From Symbiodinium microadriaticum (Eukaryota; Sar; Dinophyceae; Suessiales; Symbiodiniaceae), in contig LSRX01001305.1 of NCBI GenBank assembly GCA_001939145.1, positions 97,332 through 161,331 of the forward strand: a stretch of 64,000 nucleotides of DNA, read 5' to 3'. The position numbers were made by a program, and so were the translations under genes. Below, piece after piece: positions 33,901 through 47,800 of the stretch. The notes under the pieces were generated by a model. The model was given only the letters and a program-made list of their open reading frames with translations, was not told the origin of the DNA and searched no databases. Position 1 is the first letter of the stretch. Every line of letters starts with the position of its first letter.

Positions 33901-36900
33901 TGGGACCCGTAGGTTCCTGGGAGGGCTATGGATACTAGGGTTTAGGGTTTAGGATTTGGGGTCTTGAGGCTTAGGGTTTTGTAGGGGGTTGAGGGTTTAG
34001 GGCTTTTAGGGGTTCAGGGTTGAGGGTCTGCGCCATCGTACAAAAGTCATTAGTCTTACGCCGGTCAGTGCCTCAGAGTTCAGTGATTGTTAGTGGATGT
34101 AAGCCACTGATGTATACCTGTGACCCCAGACCCTACAGAATAGTAGGTGATGACCCCTTATTCAGAGGGTAGAAATTCTCAAACGGTAGGTTTTTGGGAT
34201 CCCCAGGTAGATCCCCCTGGCCTGAAGGATCCTGGGCCCTGGAAGGGGTCTATTGATCAGGGGTCTCAGTGACAACCCATTTTAAGTGAAGGTCTCATGC
34301 AAGTCCAGCAATGCTCATAAAACATCTTGCAATACTCCGGTCTGCTTGTTTCAGGTTTCGAGGTTTCTGGCTTGAGAGTACAGCGGTTTATGCTTCGGTG
34401 TTTAAGGTGCCGCACTTGGGCGCGATGCGGGGTTCTGTTCATGCTGCTGCGATTGGTTGATCTCGTCGACCCCGACACTCTCTTGGTGTCTCGTGCTGCC
34501 GGCTACCCGCGGCAAACTGGGCAAGCCGTGCAACTGCCCTTTACATTGGAGGAAATCGTCCAGCTATTGGGGCGAGTACCTGGCAGGGCCCAAGAGCTCT
34601 CTGGCTGATCGTAGGACCGAATCCAGCCGGACCACGGTTTAGGGTTTAGAGTTTAGGGTTTAGGGCTTAGGGTATTTAGGGTTTAGGGTGTGGCATGTTG
34701 CATGTGGAGGAAGTGGACTGTCCCCCCCCGTGTGTTGTTGGTGCCGTGTTGCAAAAGTGTTCCGCTGCACATATAGGATGTTTAACAGTTTAACGTTTAA
34801 CGATCGAAGTGTGCATTGCTTGACAGTTGCAACAGCAGGAGTGAGGCGTGTGTGGCCGTGGGTCGGCTTGTGTTAGCTGGAAGCTGCTGCCATTTTTTAA
34901 TCGTTGAAGTCCCTGCCGACCCACCGTGGTATTGGCGCCGTGTTCCTAGACTTGAGCAGTACAGTCCCAGCAAAAAGTGCTCCGACGCGCACAAGGGTGA
35001 TGCCAAGGCGTGTGTAGGTTGTTGCTGCAAACAGATTGAGAGGTTCATCAGCCACCTTAAGTTCCATATTCCTACCCAACCCCCCGAACCCCCCCACACT
35101 CAGAACCTGCATAAATGCTAACCATTAAACCAAAAATCGAAACGCAAAGTCTGGATCCCATACAGAGCCCGTGAAGAAAGTCCGTCAAGCCCCACAAAAC
35201 CCCAAACCCAGCCATCCATGGATTCTGAGTCTTGAACCCGACACATTCAACCGCACATCCTAAAAGCGGAATCATAAAACATACCCCTTAAAGAGCCCAG
35301 TACACCCTAATTAAGGAATATACCTTAAACTGTAGGGGCCTTAATATTATGATTTGAGATATATTCCTTAACTAAGGGATATTGGGCTCTCTGGGTATTG
35401 CCTAACACTCTAAATCAGAGATCATCAACCCGAAGCTGTACATCTACTAGATGGGTCTGAATAGCTAGTAGCAGTATTCCCTCATACACATAGGCCCCTA
35501 AGTAGTTCCGTTTTATGGTTTATATTTAGAATCCTATAAGGTAATCCCAAAAAGGAACTACTTAGGGGCCTTAGTCCCTCCATAATGATAGTAGACTGTA
35601 CCCCCACCGCTCTGTTTGCGTGTTGAGCTTCCTAGGAAACCACAACTCCGAAACCCCAAGGCCGAAACCCTAAACCTAAAACCGCAAGCCTTAAACCCTA
35701 AACCGCAAAGCCCTAGAAACTCTAAACCGCAAAGCCCTAGAAACCCTAAACTCCCAAACCCTAAACCTCTAAACCCATAACCCCTAAACCCCTAAACCCT
35801 AAACCCCTAAGCCTTCAATTCAAGCCCCACACTCAACCCAGGTGCTCGCCTGGGGCGACGTCTGTTCCGGCAGCCCGGGTCTGCCCCGGGAGCTGCGAGG
35901 GGTCAGGCTGCGATGCTTTGGTTTTTGTTTGGGTTTGGGTTTGGGGTTTAGGGTTCAGGGTTTGGGGTTTAGGGGTTTAGGGGTTTAGGGTTTAAGGTTT
36001 AGGGTTTAGGGTTTAGGGTGTGGTTCTTTCGGGTTTGGGATTCGGAACCCTAAACCCTAAGACCTAAACCCTGTAGACCCTAAGCCTCTAGAGCCCAGGG
36101 CCTAGGGTTTTGGTTCCTTTTGGTTCTTTTTTGTGTTCTGTCGGGTTGCCTTGGGTTCTTTCGGTTTGGGGTCCACCAAGGTCTGGGGCTATGGTTATCG
36201 GATCCTGAAGGGAGGGTGGTTCAAGCGGGGAAGGTCCTAGGGGTCCTTAGGGAGCTTTGGGGAACCCAAGGGAGGGAGAATTGGGGATTAATTATTGGGG
36301 AATGAACCCCCTCCCTTAAGGATCCCGTAGAGGGCTATGGGGTCGGTTCTTGGACGTAGCATTTAGGGTGTAGGATGTAGCAGGTGGGACTTTCCGAAAA
36401 TAAGGGGTACCTTATGTTGGGATCCTTCTAATAAGGATCCTGCTATTTACGGTACTATATTAGGGTCCCCTATTTTCGGAAACCCCCATGTGGGCTTTCT
36501 GGGACTTAGAGTTTGAATTTTCCTGGATGTTATGACTGGATGGAAGTATGAAGCTAACATGCCGGACGTCTTCTGCTAACTTGGGGTTGAATTTGTTCCA
36601 GACCCAAAATCCGACACCAAAGCTGACGGGCGGGGGAGGAGTTTTCGGGGCCCGGGATTTGGGCATTGAAGGCTATGGACCCAAAATATGGGACCGAGAC
36701 AGATGTCCCTCTGAAGGCAAAGAAAGAGGCCGTCCTGAACTTCGATAGCATACAAGTCTGAATTCGAAGAACCACCAAGCTTATTCTTTAAAGTTCCTTC
36801 TCACAACTCTCCAGAAGGTGCCCCCCCAAAGCCCTGCAGTCTGTCATTGTTGAATATTGTTGAGGGCCCCCCTATGTTTAGTCCTAAGCGCCGCCCTGAA

Positions 36901-39900
36901 CCAAAAGTGCTGAAGCATGCGAAACCTTCAAATCTAGTCAAGCCTTCAATCGCAAGCTTTCCGCCTTTCAACCCTATACCGATACCCCGACACCTTGGGG
37001 GGGGGCACCTCAATGCTACGGGGCTCGTTCGTTTCAACACCCGTGAGGCAAGTCGCGGCTTGCAGCGGTGGTCTGGCAGCCCTCCTGTCCAACGGCCAGG
37101 TGCGCTTGGAAAAGTCTTACTCCTGTGGGTCTAGAGTTTAGGGTTTAGCGGTTCAGGGGTTTATAGGATTTAGGAGCCATTATAATAGGGGCTAGGGTAG
37201 GCTATTCACAGGGTCTGCCTGCGCAAGCATGGTCCGGAACACAATGTCGTGTTCTGCTGCGGTCCTCTCCATGGAGCTTTGAAATTCGGACCCTTTGGAA
37301 GTCGTGAGGGTAGCCCATACCGGATGTCTTGAACTGCAGAGCTTTGGCTTAAGCAGTTACCCAATAGTATTTAGGGTTTAGGGTTTGTTATAGTATTTAG
37401 GGTTTAGGGTTTACTATGGTTTAGGGTTTAGGGTTTACTGTAAGGGTTTCAAGTTCTAAACCCTGCATGCCCGAAAACAACCTCTTACCATAAACCCCAT
37501 TCCAAACATGCGGCTTTTGGGTACTGTAGCGGCCAGTGCAACGTACGGAGCAGACGGAAAGGGAGACAAGTGTGAGGGCTTAAGGCTTCTAGGAGTCAGG
37601 GCTTGCAGTAGGGCTGAATGCAACTAAAACTGATACTGTTGTTGATATACATCCTGCATTACCTTAAGGAGCCTAAACTATGGGAATTATGGTATCATCC
37701 TTATTCTGGGTAATGCAGGATTTAGACCATCAACCGTACCTCGAAGCATCTCAAAGTTGAATTCCCGAGAAGGCTTCAATGCCCAGCACTTAAAACCGGA
37801 TCTACAGAGCCACAAGGAAGGTCCTGAATCGAAGCCCAAAACCCTAAACCCTAAGCCCTAGACCCTACAACCCTAAAACCCTAAAACCCTAAACCCGCAC
37901 CCGAACTCTAAGCCAAAACACCCCCGCGACAGGTGCTCTCATGGGGGTCGTCCTGCCCCAAAGAGGCAGTTTAGGGTTTAGGGTTTATAAGGGTTTAGGG
38001 TTTACGGGTTTAGGGTTTAGGGGTTTAGGGTTTAGGGTTTAGGGGCTCCGAGATATCCTGACGTTTACGGGTGTAGGGTGTCAGCGTCAGCTGTGTCAAG
38101 CGCTCTGAAGCCCGCACTAGAAACCTTAGACCTCCGAACCCTCAAAGGTTAACGGGTGTAGGGTTTAGTTTAGTTTAGTTTAGGGTTTAGGGTTTGAAGT
38201 AGTCCGCTGAGTAGTAGACCCACTCTTTTTGGAGGCCCTCATATCATTGTAATCTTCACGCTTTCGGCAGGGCTTTTTCAAAGGCATCAGGTGTTTACAT
38301 TACTTTACAGATATACCCTAAACCCTAAACCCCAAAACCCTAAACCCTAAATAGTGTAGCTCACTCATGAACCCCGGAAACTGTCGGATCCATCGTCCTC
38401 GCCGGGACGGGGGGAGGGGCTGTAGGTCCAAAGAGCCGAAATCCCCAAAGAGCCCAGTACACCTTAATTAGGGAATATATCTTAAATTATAGGGGGCTAT
38501 TGTGATAAAACGTATATTCCTTAATGAAGGGGTATTGGGTGAAGAATACCTTAACCTACCAAAACTCACTTTTCTGTACTTAAAAAGGGGATTTATATTC
38601 CCCTACGAAAAAGGTAGTTCTGGTGGGTTAAGGTATAGGTTAATCCAATATACACAGCCTCCAGAGGTTTCAGGCATCCACCTAAACCCTGAAAGCCCCA
38701 AGACTTATATGTATATTGGAATCCTGTGTTTTGGGCACTTGTGCAGTTCCGAGTCGTAGGATATACCAAAATAGACACCCGCGAGCCTTGACCGTACCTA
38801 GGCATTGGAGCTTCACCCGAAAATCGCAAAATCGCAACCTCGCCCCAAAGACAAGAACTTCGGGTGTAGGGGTTTAGGGGTTTAGGGTTAAGGGTTTAGG
38901 GTCTACCGGTTTGGTGTTTAGGGTTTATATCGCGAATCTTGCGCCAGCTTTTCCACCGGTCAGGTTGGACAACTTACCGACATACACGAGATTCACGCAA
39001 CAGAGGAGTACTGTTGGGGAAGGATCAGGGTTAGGGTTTAGGGATTAGTAGGATGGAGTGTTTGATTCTTGCTATGTCTGTTTAGGGTCTATAGTATATA
39101 GGGTTTAGGGCTTAGTAGGATGGAGGGTTTGAGAGTTGTTGCATCGGTTTAGGGTCTGTAGTATATAGGGTTTTATCGGTTTAGGGTCTACAGTATATAG
39201 GGTGTCGCGTGGCACATGTTTTGCAAGCTCTTGTTGGCAGCACAAACCCTTTGCACTTCACGGAGTAGGAGGCTAAGGGGGTGAGGAGCTTCGCGGGGGA
39301 TTATGGTCGGAGGGTCTAGTAAGGCTGGGGATCAGCGTAAAGTGCATGCAAGTGGCATCGTTAGAAAATAGTGGACGTACAATCCCCAGACAGTAGCTCC
39401 TGCAGGACACTCAAGACATCTCGACCGTCCATCTCTCTTACACAGCATGCCAACCCTAAACCCTAAACCCTAAGCCCCAAACCGCTGCACATGCAAATCG
39501 CGAAGCCCTAAACACCAAAACCCCGGCGCTCTGGGTAAACCATCCGAACAGTCCCGAACTCACCATAGCCCTAAACTCCAAAACCCCGCGCCCTTAATCC
39601 TAAACCCTTATACGCCCCAAAGGTGCAGATTTCATATGCTATATAGAACTCTTTAAAGGAGCCCTAAACCCTTCCCCTAAGGCTCAAAATAGCCGAACAG
39701 CCTTATATAATATGGTCTTTGGGCCCAAAAGCCTTAGAATATGGGTCCTTAGAGCCTTAGAGTTCCATTTCAGAAGCATAACCCTGTTACATCCCTTATA
39801 TGGTATCATAAAGCCCCTATATAACCCCAAGGGTCCCTTTAACGCTCTCCTTAAGCCCCTTGAACCCTAAACCCTAAACCCCTTAACCCCTAAACCCTAA

Positions 39901-42900
39901 ACCCTGACCCCTAAACCTTTCCATTTCAGAAGCAGGAGGCTTTTGCTGCGCTCCTTGGCGATGGTTCCGTGATCTGCTGGGGCTCCGAGCGGCTGGGAGG
40001 GAACAGTGCGGAGGTGAAGGAGAGGCGTTTGTTGCTTGGGGTTTTGGAGTTTAGGGGTTTAGGGGTTTAGGGTTTAGGGGTTTCGGGTTTAGGGGTTTGG
40101 GGTTTAGGGGTTTGGGGTTTAGGGGTTTAGGGTTTAAGGGTTTAGGGTTTAGGGTTTAGGGGTTTCGGGTTTAGGGTTTAGGGTTTGTTGCTTGGGGGTT
40201 GAAGGGAGTTATAATATCTTGAGGGTTCCTTATTCTGAGTAATAGTACAATGGGCCCCAAAGCCCTAGTCATTCTAATAATCAAGGCCCCGATGTTAAGG
40301 GTTTGGGTTTGAGGGTTTGGGGCTTATCGGTCAATCGTTTGGCGTGGGGCTCCGGAACCCGCTACAAGTATGTCCCTAACCGTAATATGGGACCTGAAGG
40401 GGGCCCACTTATGACCATGGTCCACTGGGTCCCATTTGACGGAACCCTTCTTAGGACGAACACGGTCTGATAGGTTTCTCCCTAGCCAAGGATCATAAGA
40501 TGTCCCGTAACCAAACAGAACCTGTGGTTTGTAGGGTCCGTGAATCGTCCCTGCTCAGGATCCTCGAACAGAGTAGGTTTGGCCTAGGGCTTTAGGGTTT
40601 AGGGTTTAGGGTTTGGAGGGGTCGGCTTCTGTTGTTGAGGACTTTTACCGGGATCCTAAGCCTCACATCCCATGCCGCATGAATCCCAAGCTAGAAACAA
40701 GTGAAGCCCAAGTCCCCGAAGAAAAGGACCCCAGCGAGGAATCCCTCGAATCCCGCCTACTGTTGATGATATAAATCCTGCATTACCTGAAGGACTCTAG
40801 ACTATGGGAATTATGGTATATTCCTTCTTATGGGTAATGCAAGATTTATATCACCCACCCCTTGTGGGAGCAGCTCTGCCTAAACCACACTAAACCTTAG
40901 GGCCTAAACCCCTAAATCAGGGGCCACTACATGAAAAAGAAACCCCTAAATCCAAAAAACCATGAAACCCTCTTTGGGCCTAAACCCAAAACCCCTAACC
41001 CCTAAACCCCTAATCCAAAACCATGAAACCCTCCTTGGGCCGGGTCGTGAGGAGCAGCTTTTCGACATCAAGCTCCTTGCGGCATCCCTGGGTGCTTTCG
41101 TGGCAATCCGTGAGGAGGGGCCTTTTTGCATTAGGGGGCCTTAGGGTTTAGGGCCTCTGGGGTTCAGGGTTTAGGGTTTAGGGCCTCTAGGGTTTAGGGA
41201 TTTAAGGTTTAGGGGTTTAAGGTTTAGGGGTTTAGGGTTTAGGGTTTAGGGCCTCTAGGGTTTAGGGATTTAAGGTTTAGGGGTTTAAGGTTTAGGGGTT
41301 TAGGGTTTAGGGTTTAGGGGCCTTACCTGTCAGTCTGCATGGTAGTTCCCCTTTTTGGTGTAGCCAGTTTCTCTTTAGGATCCTACATGAGGTAACCACC
41401 AAAGAGGAACTACAACGGAGACTATAGGTAGTAGGCTTATGATAGGGCGCCTATGTATGCGTTTCACGGGGTCGGTGAGGCTTTGATATGTCGGTAGTCT
41501 AAAGTTCAACGGGGATTTGCGACAGGGGCTTCAGAATTAGAATAGGGGGCAGGGTACTAACTATTGAACCCTAAACCCTGAACCCTAAACCCTAGACCCT
41601 AAGTATTATAACAGTTGTATTGTAGTCACCTAAGGGATATATTGAAATGCCACCACTAATCACTGAGATCCAGATATGGCTGAGTGCTGTTGAGGTTTCC
41701 GAGTCGGTTTAGGGTTTAGAGTATTTGGGTAGTGCTCTAAATTAGGGTCCCTTGTTAGGTCCCCAGTGTAGCACAGCACCCTTATACAAAGGACCCCCAA
41801 AGGGACCCAACGGTTGATGATAAAAATCCTGCATGACCCAGAGTAAGGAATATACCGTAATTCCCTATAGTTTAGGGTCCTTAAGGTAATGTAGGATTTA
41901 TATCATCAACAGTATAAGTTAGAAGACCACCCATTTGTGGTTCAGTGTTTGAGGGCTTTGAGTGTCTGGTTAGGGGCCTACAGGGGTGAGAGTGGACTAC
42001 GCGCAACTTGTTCTACCTCCCAGAGAGCCCATTACCCCCTAATTAGGGAATATACCTTAAATTATAATAATAAAGGCCCCTATAATTTAAGGTATTCCTG
42101 AATTAAGGTCTATTGGGCTCTTTGGGCTTAACCCTGAACCTACTTAAAACCGTGAACCTGCAAGTTCAGGGCACCCTAAACCCTAAACCCCTAAACCCCT
42201 AAACCCCTAAGCCCTAAACCGCTAAACCCTAAACCCTTAAACCTTAAACCCATAAACTACCCTAACTAAACTCTAAAGCCTAAAGCATTCACCACTCCAA
42301 GCTCATTAAGGCTTCCGGTGTTCAAGTGCATACCAGGACGGTCGCATCATTTCCTGGGGGCAGCCTTGCTACGGCGCTCGCAGCGTCGACGAGCCATACG
42401 AGTTGCATGGGGTGCGACCCCCAGTGTTTGTTGGGGATTTTAGGATTTAGGATTTAGGGCAAAGGGTTTAGGTCGAGATTCCGACCTTTTCGAGGAGTGA
42501 GGTGCTGCAGGGTTCAAGCAAACACTGAAACTTCAAAATCCAAAGCCCAAAAATGCCAATTTATGATATGGAGCCCAAAACCCAAAGCCCAAAAATGCGA
42601 ACTTATGAGAGGAGCCCCACAGACGAAAAATGCCAACTTCTGATAAGCAAGCACGGAGCGCACATCCCTATAAACCCTGCAGCGCTAGGCTCTCAGAGCC
42701 CTACACCCCGGGTCCCGACAAACAAGAACAGCGGACGAATGCACAAATACCTAAACGCACAGGTTTAGGGTTTAGGGAACAATAACCTAGAGGAAACTCC
42801 CAAGAAGAAGAACACTAACAAGATAATCAAGTGAGAGAGGCTGGTTGGAATACTAGCAACGACGAGTGGTAAAAGCAATTGCATGAATAAACTCAAGACA

Positions 42901-44799
42901 CAAAACAAGTATCTACCATAGAAGACACAAAATACCAATATTGCTCCTTAGGTTCCTTCTTGGAACTGTTATGAAGGAGCCCAAAAGCCTATTCTAATGA
43001 TTAAAGGTCCCTGCACCAGCACACAAAAGGTATTCTTTCGGTTCCTTATTATTATACTTGTATTCTATAAAGGAACCTAAGCCTATTCCAATGATTACGA
43101 CCCCTATTATTTGAAGGGTTAGGCACGGTTAGGCGGTTAGGGTTTGGGGGTCTAGGGTTCAGGGGTTTGGGCTCTAAACCGCCCCCTAAACCCTAGCCTA
43201 AACCCTAAACCTTAAACCCTAAATCCCTACACCAGCAACACAGAAGGTTTTGCAGCTCGTGGCAACTCGCGGAGCTTTTGCGGCCCTCTTGGACACGGGG
43301 GGTGTGGTGCCTTGGCTGAAGGAGTTGGAGGCTTTGGGGGGTTTAGGGATTCGGGTTTAGGCTTTGGGAGTTTAGGGTTTAGGGTTAGGCTTTGGGAGTT
43401 TAGGGTTTAGGGTTTAGGGGTTTAGGGTTAGGCTTTGGGAGTTTCGGGTTTAGGGTGTGGGGTTGAAAGCTTCAGGTTTGCTTTTTTTTCGGGCTGGGTG
43501 TTCGGATTCGCATTGAGTTGTTGATAGGCTTCAGGGGTTTCGGGGGGTTCAGGGGTGTTGAGTTTGAGGCATTGGGGTTCTCAGGCTTAGGGTTTAGGGC
43601 TTGGGGCTTTACGCAACATCTGGAATACGATATGATTGTGTGGTCAGGAGGGTTCCGGATGGCCAAACCACTATGCCTTGGATACGGCCCCGGATACGGC
43701 CCCCACTCAGTAACAGTTGAGTTATCTTCATAATATGGATATATAAGGCCTAAAACCCTAAACCCCAACCCCTAAAACCCTAAAACCCTAAACCCCTAAG
43801 CCCTAAAACCCTCAACCACTATGCCCCTAAACCACTGTGCCCCTAAAACCCTGCACCGGAAAGGAACCCGACTCCTCGTCCTCGGCCCGAAACCCCAGGC
43901 CCTTCCTGGACCCTGAGAGACCTACCCTTTCCGAGAGGGTCCATATATAAAAACTTTAATGGAATCAGGGTTGAGGGATTTAGGGTTTAGGGTTTTGATG
44001 GAATCAGGGTTTAGGAGTTAGGCCCCTAAAACCTGTGTAAGGACTGCCGTTTGGGGCCGAATTCCATAATTGTAGTGTATATGGACCCTCTGGGTGTGTA
44101 GGGATTTAGACAAGGAAGTCACATTACTAAGGCACCCTAGACGGGTCGGTTTCTTGGGTCCAGGTAAGGACTGCCCTAAACCCACACCTACATGAACCCT
44201 GAACCCTGAGGCTCAAAATAGCCCCCAAACACCCGATATGGCATGGTCTTTGGACCCAAAAGCCTTAGAATCTGAGTCCGTAGAGCCTTAGGGTAAACTC
44301 TGCAAGCCCCAAGACCCTAAACCCTAGCACCCTAAACCCTAGAACCCTAAACCCTAAACCCCTAAAGCCCTAAACCCTAAACCCTAAAACCCTAAACCCC
44401 TAAACCACCATGCCCCAAAACCCTGCACAGTCCTTACAGTAGAGCTTCAGGGTAAACTCTACAAGCCCCAAGACCCCGACTTTCGCCAGAGGTGTCCTGG
44501 GGGAAGGGTGTGCGCAACGCCGAGAGCCGGGCAGCCATGTGCCAGCTGCAGGAGGTGTCGCAGGGTTTAGGGTTCAGGGTTCTTTAGGGTTTAGGGTTGT
44601 TTGGGGTTTAGGGTTTTCGGGTTTTTTGGTTTAGGGCTTTAGGGTTTAGGGTTATTTAGAGTTTATGGTTATTTGGGGTTTAGGGTTTAGGGCTTTGGGG
44701 GTTTGGGGTTTAGGGTTATTTAGGGTTTCCAGAACCCGTGAAATACAGAGATCTGATTAAGACACCCTGTATCTTCTTGCGGCGTTCTTTATTAGCATN

Positions 44800-44849
<50 letters not shown>

Positions 44850-47800
44850 TATAGCCTTGACTGCAATACGCCGGCATGCAAGGCAGCAAACTACGGCACA
44901 TTGTATTCATCCTGGTCAATTCAGCTACAGTACATTCAAACTCATACCGTTACACTCATTGTGTCTGCACACACAAACATGTGGATGTATATATAGATAT
45001 ACGTGGCACACATGGTTTAAGAAATGTCGGTATATGCAATTGCACATGTGAGTATGGATAAGACTGCAACACAGTATGCAGATACACATACATCTCGACC
45101 ATTCACTACCAGCTTCGGACTAAGTTTGCCGGTGAGATTTTCGAGAAAATTCCCGCTGAGGCTTTACGCTACGTTAGTTTTCGGAATTGGGCTGTACGGT
45201 AGAGGGATTTTGCTGAGGACCTTTTGGCATGGAGGTCTTCGAAGACTCGAAGAGCAACCCTACACCCTAAACCCTCTACTTCAAAGACTCGAAAAGCAAC
45301 AGTCTGCAACTTCGCCTCTGCCTCCTCTGCTGCGCGATGCGCGGCCATGGCAGCAGCAGCCTGCGCAGAAAACAGCGCTTCAAAATAAGTGCTATGATCT
45401 CCACCAAAGGAACTACTGTACCATGGATACTGTAGGTAGGATACGAATTTGGAGGCCGACGACGGCCTAAATGTGGCTTAGGAAACCCGAAGAGATAGGG
45501 GCCTGGATAACTACGACAGGGTTTGGGGCTACATCATGCGAGTAGTACTTTCATTATAAGGAGCCCCAGAATAGTATTGGTTAATATTTAAATTACTTAC
45601 AATTATGCTTTGGCCTTGCAAAGTTCCGACTCTAAGGCCAATGTATCTATGTGGGGCCGCATGACTCTAGAGTTTCACGACGAACGACTGCCTATACCAG
45701 GCTCTCCTTCGGATGAGGACGGAAAACACCGCTTTTTCTGGTGCAAGGACTCCTCGATTGCTGCGCTCCGGGTCCAGGTATTGTGGGTGCCACTGTTTCA
45801 GGTTTAGGGCTCGGGTTGAGCCTAACTCGAACCTCTTACTTTTAAAAACTTAAGTTACCATAATAAGGGTCTATAGTAAATAATATGCTTTCCTTATTCC
45901 GGTAACTTCATGTAATCACACCCAAGAAGACATAGCATCCCTGCTTGTGAGAAATGCCTCAGCCGCCGCTTGGCTCGCACGCCTCGACGAGGTCACGCTT
46001 TGTCCCCTGGGAGTGCGGCAGCGAGTATCTTGTTGAGGGTATTGGTTTCATGACGTTCCGGGACACTTTCTGGCATGATGCAAACGGCCGAAACAAACTG
46101 CACAGTCAGGATCGCTATTCCATGACTCTTCCGAAGAAAAGCAATTCAGATTGCAGCCTAGGCAAGAACGGTAAGAACCCTTAGACCGCCACGAGCTCTG
46201 GCTGTCCTGTGAACTCCGACTTAACAGGCTACTACTATGCGTCGTAGACCCTTGACCCCTAAACCCCACGTCACGACACGAAACCCAAACCTACATCCTA
46301 AACATTGGGGTTTAGGGTTTAGGTCTGTAGCAGACAATCGAATCCCAAACTCCTCCACCCTGAACTCTCGAACCTAAAACCTTGAACCCTAGACCCTGGG
46401 ATGCGCTAACCCTAAACCCTGCATCCATAGACCCTAAACCCCAATCCCTTAAACCCTGAACCCCAAGCCCCCAAACCCTGAATCATAAACCCTATAAGCC
46501 CTAAATCCTTACACCCTAAACTAAACCCTAAACTCTAAATCCTTAAACCCTGAATCCTAAATCCACTATAAACCCTATAAACCCTAAACCCTTAAACCTT
46601 AAACCCTAAACCCTAAATCCTTAAACCTTAAGCCCCCAAATCCTTAAACCCTATAAACCCTTAACCCTATAAGCCCTAAACCCTTAACCCTAAACCCTAA
46701 ATCCTTACACCCTAAATCCTGTAAACCCTGTAAACCCTAAACCCGAAACCCTATAAACCCTGAAACCCTAAACCCTCTAAACCCCTAAACCCCTAACCCT
46801 AAACCCTATAAGCCCTATAAACCCTAAACCCTAGACCCTTAAACCTTAAACCCTAAATCCTTAAACCCTACAAGCCCTAAACCCTAAACCCTAAATCCTT
46901 AACCGTAAATCCTTTAAACCCTAAACCCAAAAAATCCTAAATCCTATAAACCCTAAATCCTTTAAACCCTACACCCTAAACCCAAAATCCTTAAACCCTA
47001 AACCCTATAAACCCTATAAGCCCTATAAGCCCTTAAACCCTAAACCCTTGAACCTTAAACCCTAAATCCTTAAACCCTAAACCCTAAACTCCTAAACCCC
47101 TAACCCCTACATCCTAAACCCTAAAAACCTTATAAACCCTATAAACCCTTAATCCCTAAATCCTAAGCCCTAAATCCTATAAATCCTATTAACCCTATTA
47201 ACCCTTAATCCTTACGAGCGGGAGAACCTCGTAAGGTCGACCTCCTCAGCTGGCGGCGTCTCCTTCGAACTGCTTTGGGCTCAGCTGGGGGCTTAGGGTT
47301 TCAGGGCTAGGGTTCTATGGGGCTTATAGGGTTTATAATTTAGAGTTCAGGGTTTACTGCTTTAGGGTTTAGGGTCTCAGGCTTCGGGGGTTTAGGGTTT
47401 ATAGGGTTTATAGGGTTTATATAGGGTTTATAGGGTTTAGAGGGTCTATAGGGTTTATAGGGCTTATAGGGTTTATGGGGTCTATAGGGTGTATAGGGTT
47501 TGAAAGTGGTAGCAGATGAGGTAGCTTCTGATGCCAGGCTTTAGGAGAAAGACCAGAGGCGGGTATCCAGGTGTCTATGGCTCGGCACAGCAGAGCTTCC
47601 TACCCCGGGCGCCCCCACCTTCGGAGGCCTTTTGATCCTCCAACCAGCTGCAGGAGTCGCGATATCCTGCAGTCGACAGAGGGCAGAGATGGAGGGACAC
47701 AAGTTTCACTTGCATGCCCCCTTCTCCCCCGAAATGGTGCAGCTTCCCCGCTGCCGTTTAGAATAGTGGAGCACTTCTGGCTCGGAGCACTCTGCGAATC

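Noticed and set aside
44876-45470. Plus-strand frames of 61-148 codons near the CA microsatellite
   Set aside because: Low-complexity start, CCCTAAA-like insert in the middle, no family recognised and no consistent splice structure with neighbours.
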